Assembly (NCBI RefSeq): GCF_012568845.1 | Contig: NZ_CP046194.1 | Coordinates: 250,385 to 314,384 of the forward strand | Source: Enterobacteriaceae endosymbiont of Donacia cincticornis | GTDB lineage: Bacteria; Pseudomonadota; Gammaproteobacteria; Enterobacterales; Enterobacteriaceae | DNA: 64,000 nucleotides | Direction of reading: 5' to 3' | Part shown: positions 1 to 8,455 of the stretch, piece by piece | How positions within the stretch are numbered: position 1 is the stretch's first letter | Layout: every line of letters begins with the position of its first letter | Translations under genes and position numbers: made by a program | Notes under the pieces: model-generated | Told to the model about the DNA's origin: nothing | The model's input: the letters and a program-made list of their open reading frames with translations, nothing else | Databases searched by the model: none

Positions 1-154
1 TAATCTTAAAATCTTGTTTATAGGATTTTTTCTTTCATTTATCATTAGTTTATTTATAATAAAAAAATTTATTTATGTAATAAATAATATTTCTTTAATA
101 TGGTTTAGTATATATCGTATATTTTTAATATTAATTTTATTATTAATTTATTAA
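1..154 (+). CDS. uppP: Undecaprenyl-diphosphate phosphatase, C-terminal end (partial, cut by window edge)
   Basis: The frame starting at base 2 runs open from the left edge to a TAA at 152-154 and encodes about 50 hydrophobic residues. They align with the last transmembrane segments of E. coli UppP (BacA), including the pattern IGFF..FIISLFIIKKF, then an ISLIWFSIYR segment matching the family's ISFIPFAIYR. UppP recycles undecaprenyl pyrophosphate to the monophosphate carrier for peptidoglycan synthesis at the inner membrane. uppP lies next to cca in E. coli, and here the two genes converge with 18 bases between their stop codons. The N-terminal catalytic part lies outside the window. Confidence 0.85.
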   Translation, partial: NLKILFIGFFLSFIISLFIIKKFIYVINNISLIWFSIYRIFLILILLLIY

Positions 155-178
155 TTAAAATATAAAAAATAATTAATA
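149..178. terminator. A/T-only hairpin between convergent uppP and cca
   Basis: A perfect 9-base inverted repeat (TATTAATTA / TAATTAATA) with a 12-base loop spans the junction and covers both stop codons. It could act on either strand as a weak terminator or mRNA 3'-end stabiliser. Chance is a real alternative in such AT-rich DNA; the support is its position, shared with other convergent junctions here. Confidence 0.3.
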
Positions 179-1402
179 TTTAAATTTTAAAAAATATTTT
201 AATAATTTTAATCTTTCTTTTTGAATCTCTTTATTTATATTAACTCCTTTTAAATTAATATTATTAATTATATTTTTAATATTTAATGTAGAAATAAATT
301 TATACATTTTAATAAAATATTTACCTTGTTTATATTTAATTGATTCTAACGTTAATCTACCTCTTGCATCGGCTTCACTTATTAAAGCAATTTGTTTTAC
401 TCTTTCAGGTTTGCGCCAAGCATCAATAATATTATATATATTCAATATGTTTTCTGGTGTTTGATGATATATATCATGAATAATATCATGTACTTTAGCT
501 GCTAAAATAGATAGTTTTTTAATATTATTAGGTACTTTTAATTTTTTACATAATTTTTTAATTAATGGTATTCCAGCTATACCATGTCCTGGATGTCTAG
601 GCCATAATTTTTTTGGAGTTAATCCTTTACCTAAATCATGACATAATGCTGCAAATCTTGTTGATACATTCTTTGTAAGTTTAGAAATAATTTTTAATGT
701 AAGTATTGTATGTATTCCAGTATCAATTTCTGGATGCCATTTTATTGGTGCAGGTATACCATATAATTGATCTATTTCTGGAAAAATTACAGACAAAGCA
801 TTACATTTTCTTAATATTTGAAAATATATTTGAGGATCTTTAGATTGAAGTGCACTGTATGTTTCTTTCCAAATTCTTTCAGGTTTTAAATATAATAATT
901 CTCCAGAATTACTCATAATTTTCATTAATTGTAATGTACTATCATGAATTTTAAAATTTAAATAGTTTAATTTAGCAGCAAATCTAGCTACTCTTAAAAC
1001 CCTTAAAGGATCATCTTTAAATGATGAAGATACATGTTTTAATATACGATTTTTGATATCTTGCAACCCATTATACGGGTCATAAAATTTTCCTAAATTA
1101 TTTTGCGCAATAGCATTAATAGTAAGATCTCTACGTAATAAATCTTCTTTTAAAGTAATATTAGGTGTAACATAATATTTAAAACCTTTATAACCATGTC
1201 CTGATTTATATTCAGTTCTAGCTAATGCATATTCTTCATATGTTTTAGGATGTAAAAAAACAGGAAAATCTTTACCAACTAATTTAAAACCTAATTTTAA
1301 CATAGATTTTATATCAGCTCCGACAACAACCCAATCTTTATCTTTTACATTTATTTTTAATAAATGATCGCGAACAGCTCCACCAACTAAATAAATTTTC
1401 AA
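173..1402 (-). CDS. cca: CCA-adding tRNA nucleotidyltransferase
   Basis: 409 residues, E. coli Cca being 412. It adds or repairs the 3'-terminal CCA of tRNAs without a template. The N-terminus carries GGAVRD and the DKDWVVVG segment, where the family's DxD metal site lies. The RRDLTINAIA and RVLRVARFAAK motifs follow, and an HD-domain signature ALCHDLGKG sits in the C-terminal half, as in the gammaproteobacterial form. The start is a TTG (first residues MKIYLVGG, exactly the family start) preceded by AGGAG at normal spacing; E. coli cca also uses a non-ATG start. The enzyme looks indispensable here because eight of the nine tRNA genes in the window do not encode CCA. Confidence 0.97.
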   Translation of the reverse strand: MKIYLVGGAVRDHLLKINVKDKDWVVVGADIKSMLKLGFKLVGKDFPVFLHPKTYEEYALARTEYKSGHGYKGFKYYVTPNITLKEDLLRRDLTINAIAQNNLGKFYDPYNGLQDIKNRILKHVSSSFKDDPLRVLRVARFAAKLNYLNFKIHDSTLQLMKIMSNSGELLYLKPERIWKETYSALQSKDPQIYFQILRKCNALSVIFPEIDQLYGIPAPIKWHPEIDTGIHTILTLKIISKLTKNVSTRFAALCHDLGKGLTPKKLWPRHPGHGIAGIPLIKKLCKKLKVPNNIKKLSILAAKVHDIIHDIYHQTPENILNIYNIIDAWRKPERVKQIALISEADARGRLTLESIKYKQGKYFIKMYKFISTLNIKNIINNINLKGVNINKEIQKERLKLLKYFLKFKY

Positions 1403-1524
1403 TTTATTACTCCTAAATTTTTTTTAAAACATAAAAAATTTATTTTTTATAAATAAAATATTATTTTTTTTATTTTACTAAATTAATATATAATATCATT
1501 AAATTATAATTTAAATATTATTTT

Positions 1525-2181
1525 ATGAATTTACTTGATATAGAATTTGGTAATATTGAAACACGCATTAAAAATGCTATTAATTTCTTAAAAAAGGGAA
1601 AAGGTATTTTAATTTTAGATGATGAAAAAAGAGAAAATGAAAGTGATATTGTTTTTGCAGCAGAAAATATTTCTATAGAAAATATTGCTTTTTCTATTAG
1701 ATATGGTAGTGGTATTATTTGTTTATGCATTACAGAGTATTTACGTAAAAAATTAAAATTACCTATGATGGTAAAAAAAAACACTAATTTTTATAAAACA
1801 GGATTTACTGTTAGTATTGAAGCAGCTAAAGGTATTTCTACTGGTGTTTCTGCAAAAGATAGATTTACAACTATAAAAACTGCTATTTCTGATAATGTAA
1901 TTCCTACAGACTTAAATAAACCAGGACATGTTTTCCCATTAAGAGCTGTAGATGGAGGTCTTTTTAAAAGACAAGGACATACTGAAGCAACAATAGATTT
2001 ATTAAAAATTGCAAAAATGCAACTTGTGGGTGTATTATGTGAATTAACTAATAAAAACGGTACCATGGCAAATAAATTTGATACTATATCTTTTGCAAAA
2101 AAAAATAAAATGATAGTAATTACAATTAATGATATAAAACAATATTTTATGAAAAACAATTTTTCAAGTAAAAATTTATAA
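1525..2181 (+). CDS. ribB: 3,4-dihydroxy-2-butanone-4-phosphate synthase
   Basis: 218 residues, E. coli RibB being 217. It converts ribulose 5-phosphate to DHBP plus formate, supplying the four-carbon unit of riboflavin. Visible family motifs are the acidic metal/substrate loop DDEKRENESDI, GSGIICL, TGFTVSIEA, GHVFPLRA and GHTEATIDL. It is a stand-alone RibB without a fused GTP cyclohydrolase II domain. The 122-base leader to cca is almost pure A/T, with no clear Shine-Dalgarno and no trace of the FMN riboswitch that precedes ribB in E. coli, so FMN feedback appears lost. A long antisense open frame overlapping its 3' half is a shadow. Confidence 0.97.
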   Translation: MNLLDIEFGNIETRIKNAINFLKKGKGILILDDEKRENESDIVFAAENISIENIAFSIRYGSGIICLCITEYLRKKLKLPMMVKKNTNFYKTGFTVSIEAAKGISTGVSAKDRFTTIKTAISDNVIPTDLNKPGHVFPLRAVDGGLFKRQGHTEATIDLLKIAKMQLVGVLCELTNKNGTMANKFDTISFAKKNKMIVITINDIKQYFMKNNFSSKNL

Positions 2182-2199
2182 AAACTAAAGTTATTTTTA

Positions 2200-2273
2200 T
2201 CGGCGAGAGAGGATTTGAACCTCCGACCCACTGGTCCCAAACCAGTTGCGCTACCAAACTGCGCTACTCGCCG
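2200..2273 (-). tRNA. tRNA-Pro (anticodon TGG)
   Basis: Full cloverleaf on the minus strand: acceptor CGGCGAG/CTCGCCG, anticodon stem ACTGG/CCAGT around a TGG anticodon, and T arm GGAGG-TTCAAAT-CCTCT. It is nearly identical to E. coli tRNA-Pro(UGG). The 3' CCA is not encoded (discriminator A, then TAA). It lies just downstream of tRNA-His on the same strand, the E. coli proM/hisR neighbourhood. UGG could read all four proline codons. Confidence 0.97.
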
Positions 2274-2284
2274 TAAAAATTTTG

Positions 2285-2359
2285 GGTGGTTAATGGGAAT
2301 TGAACCCATGACAACCGGAACCACAATCCAGTGCTCTACCAAGCTGAGCTATAACCACC
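2285..2359 (-). tRNA. tRNA-His (anticodon GTG)
   Basis: Cloverleaf with the extra 5' G (G-1) typical of tRNA-His: GGTGGTTA pairs with TAACCACC, and the T arm has GTTCAAT. The anticodon is GTG in stem CTGGA/TCCGG, where one T-G wobble replaces the T-A pair of E. coli. CCA is not encoded (CAAA follows). It precedes tRNA-Pro by 11 bases and is probably co-transcribed with it. The 263 bases between this gene and the end of rho hold nothing I recognise. Confidence 0.96.
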
Positions 2360-2622
2360 ACATTTAATTTTAATATAAAAATCAATAATTTATTTATATA
2401 TTCAATAAAAATAAGGACTTTAAATTTTTATTTTTAGAAAAAATATTTTATCGTAACTAAATACGAGTGTAATTTATATTACATTAATATTACAAATTCA
2501 TTTCTTAAATGTCTAGTTTTTTTTATAAAAATTTTTTAATTAATATATTTAAATAAATATTTGTTAATATTAAAAAATTTTTTTTAAAAAAATTTTAATA
2601 AAAAAATATTAATATAATTAAT

Positions 2623-3882
2623 TTAAGATCTTTTCATCATGTTAAAAAAATCATGATTAGTTTTTGTCATTGATAATTTATTTATTAAAAATTCCATTGC
2701 ATCTATTTCATTCATAGGATGAATTATTTTTCTTAAAATCCACATTCTTTGTAATTCTTTAGGTGAACTTAATAATTCTTCTTTTCTTGTCCCAGATCTA
2801 TTATAATCTATGGCAGGAAATACTCTTTTTTCTGCTATTTTGCGTGATAAATGTAATTCCATATTACCAGTTCCTTTAAATTCTTCATAAATAACATCAT
2901 CCATTTTTGATCCTGTATCAATTAATGCTGTTGCTATAATTGTTAAACTTCCTCCTTCTTCAACATTTCTTGCAGCTCCAAAAAAACGTTTAGGACGATG
3001 TAATGCATTTGCATCAACTCCTCCTGTTAAAACTTTACCAGATGCAGGTGCAACAGTATTATATGCTCTTGCTAATCTAGTCATAGAATCTAATAAAATA
3101 ATAACATCTTTTTTATGTTCTACTAATCTTTTTGCTTTTTCAATAACCATTTCTGAGACTTGAACATGTCGAGAAGGAGGTTCATCAAAAGTTGATGCAA
3201 TTACTTCACCTTTTACTAGTCTTTGCATTTCTGTAACTTCTTCTGGACGTTCATCAATAAGTAAAACTATTAATACACAATCAGGATGATTATATGCAAT
3301 ACTTTGTGCTATGTTTTGTAACAACATAGTTTTCCCAGCTTTTGGAGGTGCTACTATTAAACCTCTTTGTCCTCTTCCTATAGGTGAAGCTAAATCTAAT
3401 ACGCGAGCAGTTAAATCTTCTGTAGAACCATTACCTCTTTCCATACTTAATCTAGAGTTTGCATGTAATGGTGTTAAATTTTCAAATAAAATTTTATTTC
3501 TAGCATTTTCAGGTTTATCAAAATTTACTTGATTAACTTTTAATAAAGCAAAATATCTTTCTCCTTCTTTGGGAGGACGAATTTTACCTGAAATAGTATC
3601 TCCTGTACGTAAATTAAAACGTCTAATTTGACTTGGAGACACATATATATCATCAGGACCTGCTAAATAAGAACTATCAGAAGAACGTAAAAATCCGAAC
3701 CCATCTTGTAATATTTCTAATACTCCATCACCAAAAATATCTTCACCACTTTTGGAATGTTGTTTTAATATAGTAAAAATAATATCTTGTTTACGCATTC
3801 TAGCTAAATTTTCTAGATAAATACTTTCACCTAAATCTATTAAATCAGATATAGGTTTATTTTTTAATTCGGTAAGATTCAT
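2623..3882 (-). CDS. rho: Transcription termination factor Rho
   Basis: 419 residues, the same length as E. coli Rho. This hexameric RNA-dependent ATPase terminates transcripts. The N-terminal RNA-binding OSB domain occupies about residues 1-125 (DGFGFLRS core). The RecA-like ATPase has Walker A PPKAGKT at 179-185, the Walker [17 protein letters not shown] region, Q-loop [13 protein letters not shown] and the GTGNMEL R-loop segment. Conservation is much higher than for other genes in the window. It lies downstream of trxA as in E. coli, and no good Shine-Dalgarno precedes its ATG. The 214-base trxA-rho gap contains a short leader frame described separately. Confidence 0.98.
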   Translation of the reverse strand: MNLTELKNKPISDLIDLGESIYLENLARMRKQDIIFTILKQHSKSGEDIFGDGVLEILQDGFGFLRSSDSSYLAGPDDIYVSPSQIRRFNLRTGDTISGKIRPPKEGERYFALLKVNQVNFDKPENARNKILFENLTPLHANSRLSMERGNGSTEDLTARVLDLASPIGRGQRGLIVAPPKAGKTMLLQNIAQSIAYNHPDCVLIVLLIDERPEEVTEMQRLVKGEVIASTFDEPPSRHVQVSEMVIEKAKRLVEHKKDVIILLDSMTRLARAYNTVAPASGKVLTGGVDANALHRPKRFFGAARNVEEGGSLTIIATALIDTGSKMDDVIYEEFKGTGNMELHLSRKIAEKRVFPAIDYNRSGTRKEELLSSPKELQRMWILRKIIHPMNEIDAMEFLINKLSMTKTNHDFFNMMKRS

Positions 3883-4012
3883 AATGGTGAGGTCTTAACT
3901 TTAGTGGTTCTTAAATATTTTTATATAAAATTTATTTATAAAATACTAACACGAATAAATTTTAATTAAATAATTGTTATAATTACAACATTTATATATT
4001 TTAATTAAAATT

Positions 4013-4051
4013 TTACTTTATTATTTTATTATTAATTAATAAAATACTCAT
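4013..4051 (-). CDS. Candidate 12-codon leader peptide upstream of rho
   Basis: In the trxA-rho gap an ATG preceded by AAAGGAG (4063-4066 core, 11-base spacing) opens a 12-codon frame, MSILLINNKIIK, ending in TAA. E. coli encodes a 33-residue leader (rhoL) at this position, but the sequence is unrelated. The Shine-Dalgarno is better than that of rho itself, which is the only real argument for translation. Chance occurrence in A/T-rich DNA is the main alternative. Confidence 0.25.
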   Translation of the reverse strand: MSILLINNKIIK

Positions 4052-4096
4052 AATAATATTATCTCCTTTAAAAAATTTTATAACTCATTTAAAATA

Positions 4097-4429
4097 TTAT
4101 TTTAAATTTTTGTTTAAAAAATTTTTTAATTGTATTTTAGTTATAGAACCAATTATTTTGTCAATAATATTTCCATTATTAAATAATAAAATTGTAGGTA
4201 CACTACGAATATTATATTTTTCTGTTATAGTTTTATAATTTTCAATATTTAATTTAGCAAAAACAATATTTTTATATTCCAGTGATACTTCTTCTAAAAC
4301 TTTAGAAAAAATTTTACATGGATTACACCATTCAGCCCAAAAATCAACTAAAACTAAATTATTTTTATTTATTTCTTGTTGAAAATTTTTATCATTTAAA
4401 TTTATTATAATATTATTCTTATACTGCAT
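4097..4429 (-). CDS. trxA: Thioredoxin with CNPC active site
   Basis: 110 residues, full thioredoxin length. It reduces protein disulfides in the cytoplasm using electrons from thioredoxin reductase. The active-site segment reads WAEWCNPCK with cysteines at 35 and 38, so the usual glycine of CGPC is replaced by Asn36. The cis-proline loop (RSVPTILLF) and the glycine-containing FNNG turn are intact. The start codon is preceded by AGGAA. It sits directly upstream of rho as in E. coli, and the trxA-before-rho order supports trxA rather than another thioredoxin-fold protein. Confidence 0.93.
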   Translation of the reverse strand: MQYKNNIIINLNDKNFQQEINKNNLVLVDFWAEWCNPCKIFSKVLEEVSLEYKNIVFAKLNIENYKTITEKYNIRSVPTILLFNNGNIIDKIIGSITKIQLKNFLNKNLK

Positions 4430-4672
4430 AAATTTAAGATTCCTATATAAATAAATATTATTTAAATTATTTTAATGAATTTGATAAAAAACTTATTTAA
4501 CTATATTTTAATTTTTACTATTATATAATAATTATATTCTTTTTACAAGAAAATAAATAATATTTAAAATTAATAGTAACAAGTTAATAAATTTGATAAC
4601 TTATATCAAGTATAATATACTTATTAAATTTTAATTTTAAATAAAAATATTTATTAAATTATTGGAAAAATA

Positions 4673-5125
4673 ATGAAAAAAAATAATAATTTTTTATCAT
4701 CTTTAAATATTTTATCTTTTGCTGGAGTATCTCCATACAAATTAAAACCTAATGAAAAATATATGAATAAAAAACAATTATTACATTTTAAAAAGATATT
4801 AGAATCATGGAAAAAAAAAATAAATAAAAAAATTAATAATACAGTTACTTATATTAAAGACGGAACGTCTAATTTCCCTGATCCTATAGATAGAGCGACA
4901 CAAGAAGAGGAATTTAATTTAGAATTACGTAATAGAGATAGAGAAAGAAGATTAATTAAAAAAATTGAAATAACATTAAAAAAATTTAATACAAAAAATT
5001 TTGGTTATTGTGATTGTTGTGAAATTGAAATTGGATTAAAAAGATTAGAAGCACAACCTACTGCAAATTTATGTATTGATTGTAAAACTTTAGCAGAAAT
5101 ACGTGCTAAACAAATTGCAGGATAA
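4673..5125 (+). CDS. dksA: RNA polymerase-binding factor DksA
   Basis: 150 residues, E. coli DksA being 151. It binds in the RNA polymerase secondary channel and, with ppGpp, adjusts rRNA and amino-acid promoters. The coiled-coil hairpin carries the catalytic tip DPIDRA, then the conserved [20 protein letters not shown] arm. The C-terminal zinc finger has CDCC...CIDC, containing the four expected cysteines plus one extra at the second position of the first pair. The divergent 243-base gap to trxA is where promoters for both genes should lie, but I see no convincing -35/-10 pair. Confidence 0.97.
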   Translation: MKKNNNFLSSLNILSFAGVSPYKLKPNEKYMNKKQLLHFKKILESWKKKINKKINNTVTYIKDGTSNFPDPIDRATQEEEFNLELRNRDRERRLIKKIEITLKKFNTKNFGYCDCCEIEIGLKRLEAQPTANLCIDCKTLAEIRAKQIAG

Positions 5126-5129
5126 AAAA

Positions 5130-5160
5130 ATATTATTAAATAACTCATATTTATTAATAT
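5130..5160. terminator. Hairpin at the dksA/yadH convergent junction
   Basis: Two 13-base arms (5130-5142 and 5148-5160) pair with one mismatch around a 5-base ACTCA loop. The hairpin starts five bases after the dksA stop and covers the yadH stop, so it could end both convergent transcripts. All stem bases are A or T. Support is positional plus near-perfect pairing. Confidence 0.45.
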
Positions 5161-5927
5161 AATAAACATATTTTTTTTTCAATTAAAATAAAAATTAATA
5201 GATATAAGATAACAATAAAAAAAAATAAAATTTTTATAGTTAAAAATAAAGATACTGTATGTATACCTAAAAAACTATAACGAAAAACAGAAATAATATA
5301 ATATATAGGATTTATTTTTAATATTTTTTGCCAAAAAGAAGATAAAATATTAGTAGTGTAAAAAACACCTCCTAAATATGTTAACGGAGTTAATATAAAT
5401 GTGGGAATAAAATTAATATCATCAAAATTTTTTGCAAAAATAGCAGTTAATAAACCTAATAAAGAAAATAAAACAGATGTTAAAAATATAAAAATTATAA
5501 AAAATAACCATGAATATATATGTAAAGAAATAAAAAAAGTAGCAGTAATAGTTAAAAAAATACAAATAATAATACTTCTTAAAATACCTCCACTGATATA
5601 TCCTAAAATAATAATATTAGTAGGTATTGGTGCTATTAATAGTTCTTCTATAGAACGATTAAATTTAGCATTAAATAATGATGATGCGACATTAGAATAT
5701 GAGTTATTAATAATACTCATCATGATTAAACCAGGTGTAATAAATTGTACATAACTAAAACCAGATATTTTATTAATATTATTACTAATAAAATTACCAA
5801 ATATTATAAAATATAGTAATATTGTCATTATAGGAGGTATTAAAGTTTGTATCCAAATACGAATAAATCTATTTATTTCTTTTTTTATAAGAGTATATAA
5901 TGCGATTAAATAGGGATGTATTATCAT
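5154..5927 (-). CDS. yadH: ABC-2 type transporter permease
   Basis: 257 residues, E. coli YadH being 256. A highly hydrophobic ABC-2 membrane subunit with about six predicted membrane segments, including a conserved amphipathic-to-membrane stretch (FVQFITPGLIMMSIINNSY here is typical of the ABC-2 family). It should pair with the adjacent ATPase YadG to form an exporter; the substrate is unknown in E. coli and cannot be inferred here. It starts 26 bases after the yadG stop, so the two form an operon. Retention of an exporter of unknown cargo in a reduced genome is notable. Confidence 0.92.
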   Translation of the reverse strand: MIIHPYLIALYTLIKKEINRFIRIWIQTLIPPIMTILLYFIIFGNFISNNINKISGFSYVQFITPGLIMMSIINNSYSNVASSLFNAKFNRSIEELLIAPIPTNIIILGYISGGILRSIIICIFLTITATFFISLHIYSWLFFIIFIFLTSVLFSLLGLLTAIFAKNFDDINFIPTFILTPLTYLGGVFYTTNILSSFWQKILKINPIYYIISVFRYSFLGIHTVSLFLTIKILFFFIVILYLLIFILIEKKICLLY

Positions 5928-5953
5928 TGTTATGATTTTTTTATAGTTAAAAT

Positions 5954-6868
5954 TTAATTAGAAATAAAATCTATAAATAATTTTTCTAATTTATTATACT
6001 TGTTTTTTAAACTCATAACTTGAATATTTTGTTTTGTTAATTGTATAAAAATATTATTTAAATTTTGATTTTGAAAAACTATAATTTCTAGTTTAGAACT
6101 ATTAATAATAGTATATTTATATCCATGAATTTTAGGAAAAATTTTATTTAAATTTATATACTCTAATATAAATGTTTCAAATTTTAATTTATTTAATAAA
6201 TTATTTATAGTACAATTTTTTATTAATTTACCATTATTAATAATTCCAATATGATTACATAAAAATTCAGCTTCTTCTAAATAATGAGTTGTTAAAATAA
6301 TAGTTATCCCTTTTTTATTATTTAGTTTTTTAAAAAAATTCCACATATTATAACGTGATTCAATATCAATTCCTGTAGTAGGTTCATCTAAAATTAATAA
6401 TTTAGGATTATGAATTAATGATCGAATAATCATTAAACATCGTTTCATACCACCTGATAAATTTTTAGCTTTTTGATTTCTTAATTTCCATAATTTTATA
6501 ATTTTTAAATATTCCAAAATTTTATTTACAACTTTTTTTTTATTTAGACCATGATACCCTGCTTGATTAAATAATATTTGTAATACTGTTTCAAATGGAT
6601 TGAAATTAAATTCTTGTGGTACTAATCCTATTATTTTTTTTACTTGTAGAGTATTTGTTGTAATATTTAATCCAAAAATTTTTATTTTTCCAGAAAATTT
6701 ACTTATTAAAGAAGTAATTATATTAATAATTGTTGTTTTACCAGCACCATTAGGACCTAATAGAGCATAAAAATCTCCTTTTTTTATATTTAAATTAAAA
6801 TTTTCAAAAATTTTAAAATTATTTGGATAATTTTTAGATAAATTTTTAATTTCTAATGCATAAGACAT
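5954..6868 (-). CDS. yadG: ABC transporter ATP-binding protein
   Basis: 304 residues, E. coli YadG being 308. It has a complete nucleotide-binding domain: Walker A GPNGAGKTT near residue 38, Q-loop VPQEF, signature LSGGMKR, Walker B LLILDEPTTGID and switch histidine LTTHYLEEAE. A C-terminal extension of about 80 residues is typical of this exporter family. It energises the YadH permease encoded immediately downstream. In E. coli yadGH and dksA also lie close together, so the locus is inherited rather than acquired. All catalytic motifs are intact, so the exporter is predicted to work. Confidence 0.95.
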   Translation of the reverse strand: MSYALEIKNLSKNYPNNFKIFENFNLNIKKGDFYALLGPNGAGKTTIINIITSLISKFSGKIKIFGLNITTNTLQVKKIIGLVPQEFNFNPFETVLQILFNQAGYHGLNKKKVVNKILEYLKIIKLWKLRNQKAKNLSGGMKRCLMIIRSLIHNPKLLILDEPTTGIDIESRYNMWNFFKKLNNKKGITIILTTHYLEEAEFLCNHIGIINNGKLIKNCTINNLLNKLKFETFILEYINLNKIFPKIHGYKYTIINSSKLEIIVFQNQNLNNIFIQLTKQNIQVMSLKNKYNKLEKLFIDFISN

Positions 6869-6975
6869 AATAATATTTTCCTTATAAAAACAAAAATTAT
6901 AAAATAATTTTTTAAAATATTTTAATATCTATAAATAGATGTATTTTATTTATATAAATAAAATACATCATATTT

Positions 6976-7599
6976 TTATTTATTTAAAAATATTTGTAAT
7001 ACTTTATCCCAATTTAAAACATTCCAAAAAGATTGAATATATAAATTTCTATTATTTTGATATTTTAAATAGTATGCATGTTCCCATAAATCTAATCCTA
7101 TAAGGGGATATCCTAAAGATTCTTTTTGATTATTTAATAACATAAGTGGATTATCTTGATTTACTGTAGTAACTATTTTTAAAGAATTTTGTTTTTTAAC
7201 TAACCATATCCATCCTGAACCAAAAAATTTTAAAGCTTTTTCTTCAAAAATTTTTTTAAAATTTTCAAAATTAGAAAACTCATCTTTTAAAATATTTAAT
7301 ATAATATTATTAGGTTTAGTATTTTTTTTTAAAATTTTCCAAAAAAAACTATGATTAGCATGACCTCCTGCATTATTACGTAATAACGTTTTTTGTGATA
7401 TAGGAATTAAAAGATTATCTAAATTAGATATTAATTCATTTATCTTTAAAATTTTAATATTATTTTTTTTAAGTATTAAATTAGTATTATTAATATAATT
7501 TTGATGATGTTTAGTATGATGTATTTCCATTGTTTTTGTATCAAAAAATGGTTCTAAATCAGAATATTTATATAATAATTTTGGTAATTTATAATTCAT
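6976..7599 (-). CDS. sodA: Superoxide dismutase, Mn type
   Basis: 207 residues, E. coli SodA being 206. It dismutates superoxide to hydrogen peroxide and oxygen in the cytoplasm. Metal ligands are visible: His in EIHHTKHHQ (about residue 27), His in GGHANHSFFW (about 83), and Asp and His in GLDLWEHAYY near the C-terminus. NQDNPLM carries the active-site Gln in the manganese-type position, which favours SodA over SodB. AAGG lies about 10 bases before the ATG. It is 35 bases downstream of aroE and probably in the same transcript. Confidence 0.95.
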   Translation of the reverse strand: MNYKLPKLLYKYSDLEPFFDTKTMEIHHTKHHQNYINNTNLILKKNNIKILKINELISNLDNLLIPISQKTLLRNNAGGHANHSFFWKILKKNTKPNNIILNILKDEFSNFENFKKIFEEKALKFFGSGWIWLVKKQNSLKIVTTVNQDNPLMLLNNQKESLGYPLIGLDLWEHAYYLKYQNNRNLYIQSFWNVLNWDKVLQIFLNK

Positions 7600-7634
7600 A
7601 TAATAAACCTTTTTAAAAAGATAGATTGCTGATA

Positions 7635-8453
7635 TTAAATATATTTTCTAATAATTTTTTTTGTATTAGGTATAATACCGTGCCATAAATAAAAAGAATA
7701 TGCTGCTTGTTCAATTAACATTCCAGTACCATCTGATACATTTTTAACACCATGTTCAACACACCATTTTAAAAATGGTGTGTTGCCTTTATTATAAAAA
7801 AGATCATAACAAAAAATATTTGGCTTAATAATAGATGAAGGAATATTAGGAATTTTTTTTTTCATGCTACTAGAAGTAGCATTAATAATTATATCATAAT
7901 TTATATTATTTATTGAATGATATGATAAATCTTCAATTTTTAAATAATTTATTTTTTTAATATTTTTAAAATATCGAACAATATCTTTAGCATGTTGATA
8001 AGTACGATTTACAATTGTAATATTACAACCAAAATGAATTAATGAATATATAACTCCTTGTGCAGCACCTCCAGCACCTAGTAATAGTATATTACTTTTA
8101 GTAGTAATAAAATTTAAATTTTTTAAATCTTTTAATAATCCTATTCCATCTGTATTATCACCTAAAATTTTTTTAGAACTTGTAATTTTTATCGTATTAA
8201 CAACTCCAGAATATTTTGCTCTACTAGTTAGTATATCACATATTTTATATGCTTCTTTTTTAAAAGGAATAGTAATATTAGCTCCTAAACCTCCATTTTG
8301 AAAAAAATTTCTAATAGATTTAGAAAAAAAATTTATTGGTACATTAATTTTTATATAATTCTGTAATATTCCTGTTTGTTTAGCAAATAATTTATGTATA
8401 ATTGGAGACTTACTATGTTTTATAGGATTTCCAAATACTGCAAATAATTTCAT
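7635..8453 (-). CDS. aroE: Shikimate dehydrogenase
   Basis: 272 residues, identical in length to E. coli AroE. It reduces 3-dehydroshikimate to shikimate with NADPH, toward chorismate and aromatic amino acids. Shikimate site: NPIKHSKSP at the N-terminus, Lys65 in ANITIPFKK and Asp102 in GDNTDGIG. NADP site: GAGGAAQG and the adenine-phosphate-binding VNRTYQHA. The ATG has AGGA upstream and lies two bases after the stop of the decayed tsaC, the same junction as in E. coli. With aroA at 35-36 kb it shows that chorismate synthesis is maintained, a common nutritional service of insect symbionts. Confidence 0.97.
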   Translation of the reverse strand: MKLFAVFGNPIKHSKSPIIHKLFAKQTGILQNYIKINVPINFFSKSIRNFFQNGGLGANITIPFKKEAYKICDILTSRAKYSGVVNTIKITSSKKILGDNTDGIGLLKDLKNLNFITTKSNILLLGAGGAAQGVIYSLIHFGCNITIVNRTYQHAKDIVRYFKNIKKINYLKIEDLSYHSINNINYDIIINATSSSMKKKIPNIPSSIIKPNIFCYDLFYNKGNTPFLKWCVEHGVKNVSDGTGMLIEQAAYSFYLWHGIIPNTKKIIRKYI

Positions 8454-8455
8454 AT

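Noticed and set aside
1791-2342. A 183-codon open frame on the minus strand across ribB and the two tRNA genes
   Set aside because: It is antisense to well-conserved ribB and reads through both tRNAs; no family resemblance. It exists because A/T-rich coding DNA in this register has few stops.
3311-3532. A 73-codon plus-strand frame inside rho
   Set aside because: Rho is near-invariant here; the antisense frame has no independent support.
4600-4672. TATAAT at about 4614-4619 as a dksA promoter
   Set aside because: No -35-like hexamer lies at 16-18 bases; TATAAT alone is expected often in DNA this A/T-rich.
5401-5754. A 117-codon plus-strand frame inside yadH
   Set aside because: Antisense to a family-matching membrane protein; its Lys/Ile composition is the mirror of the permease's hydrophobic codons.
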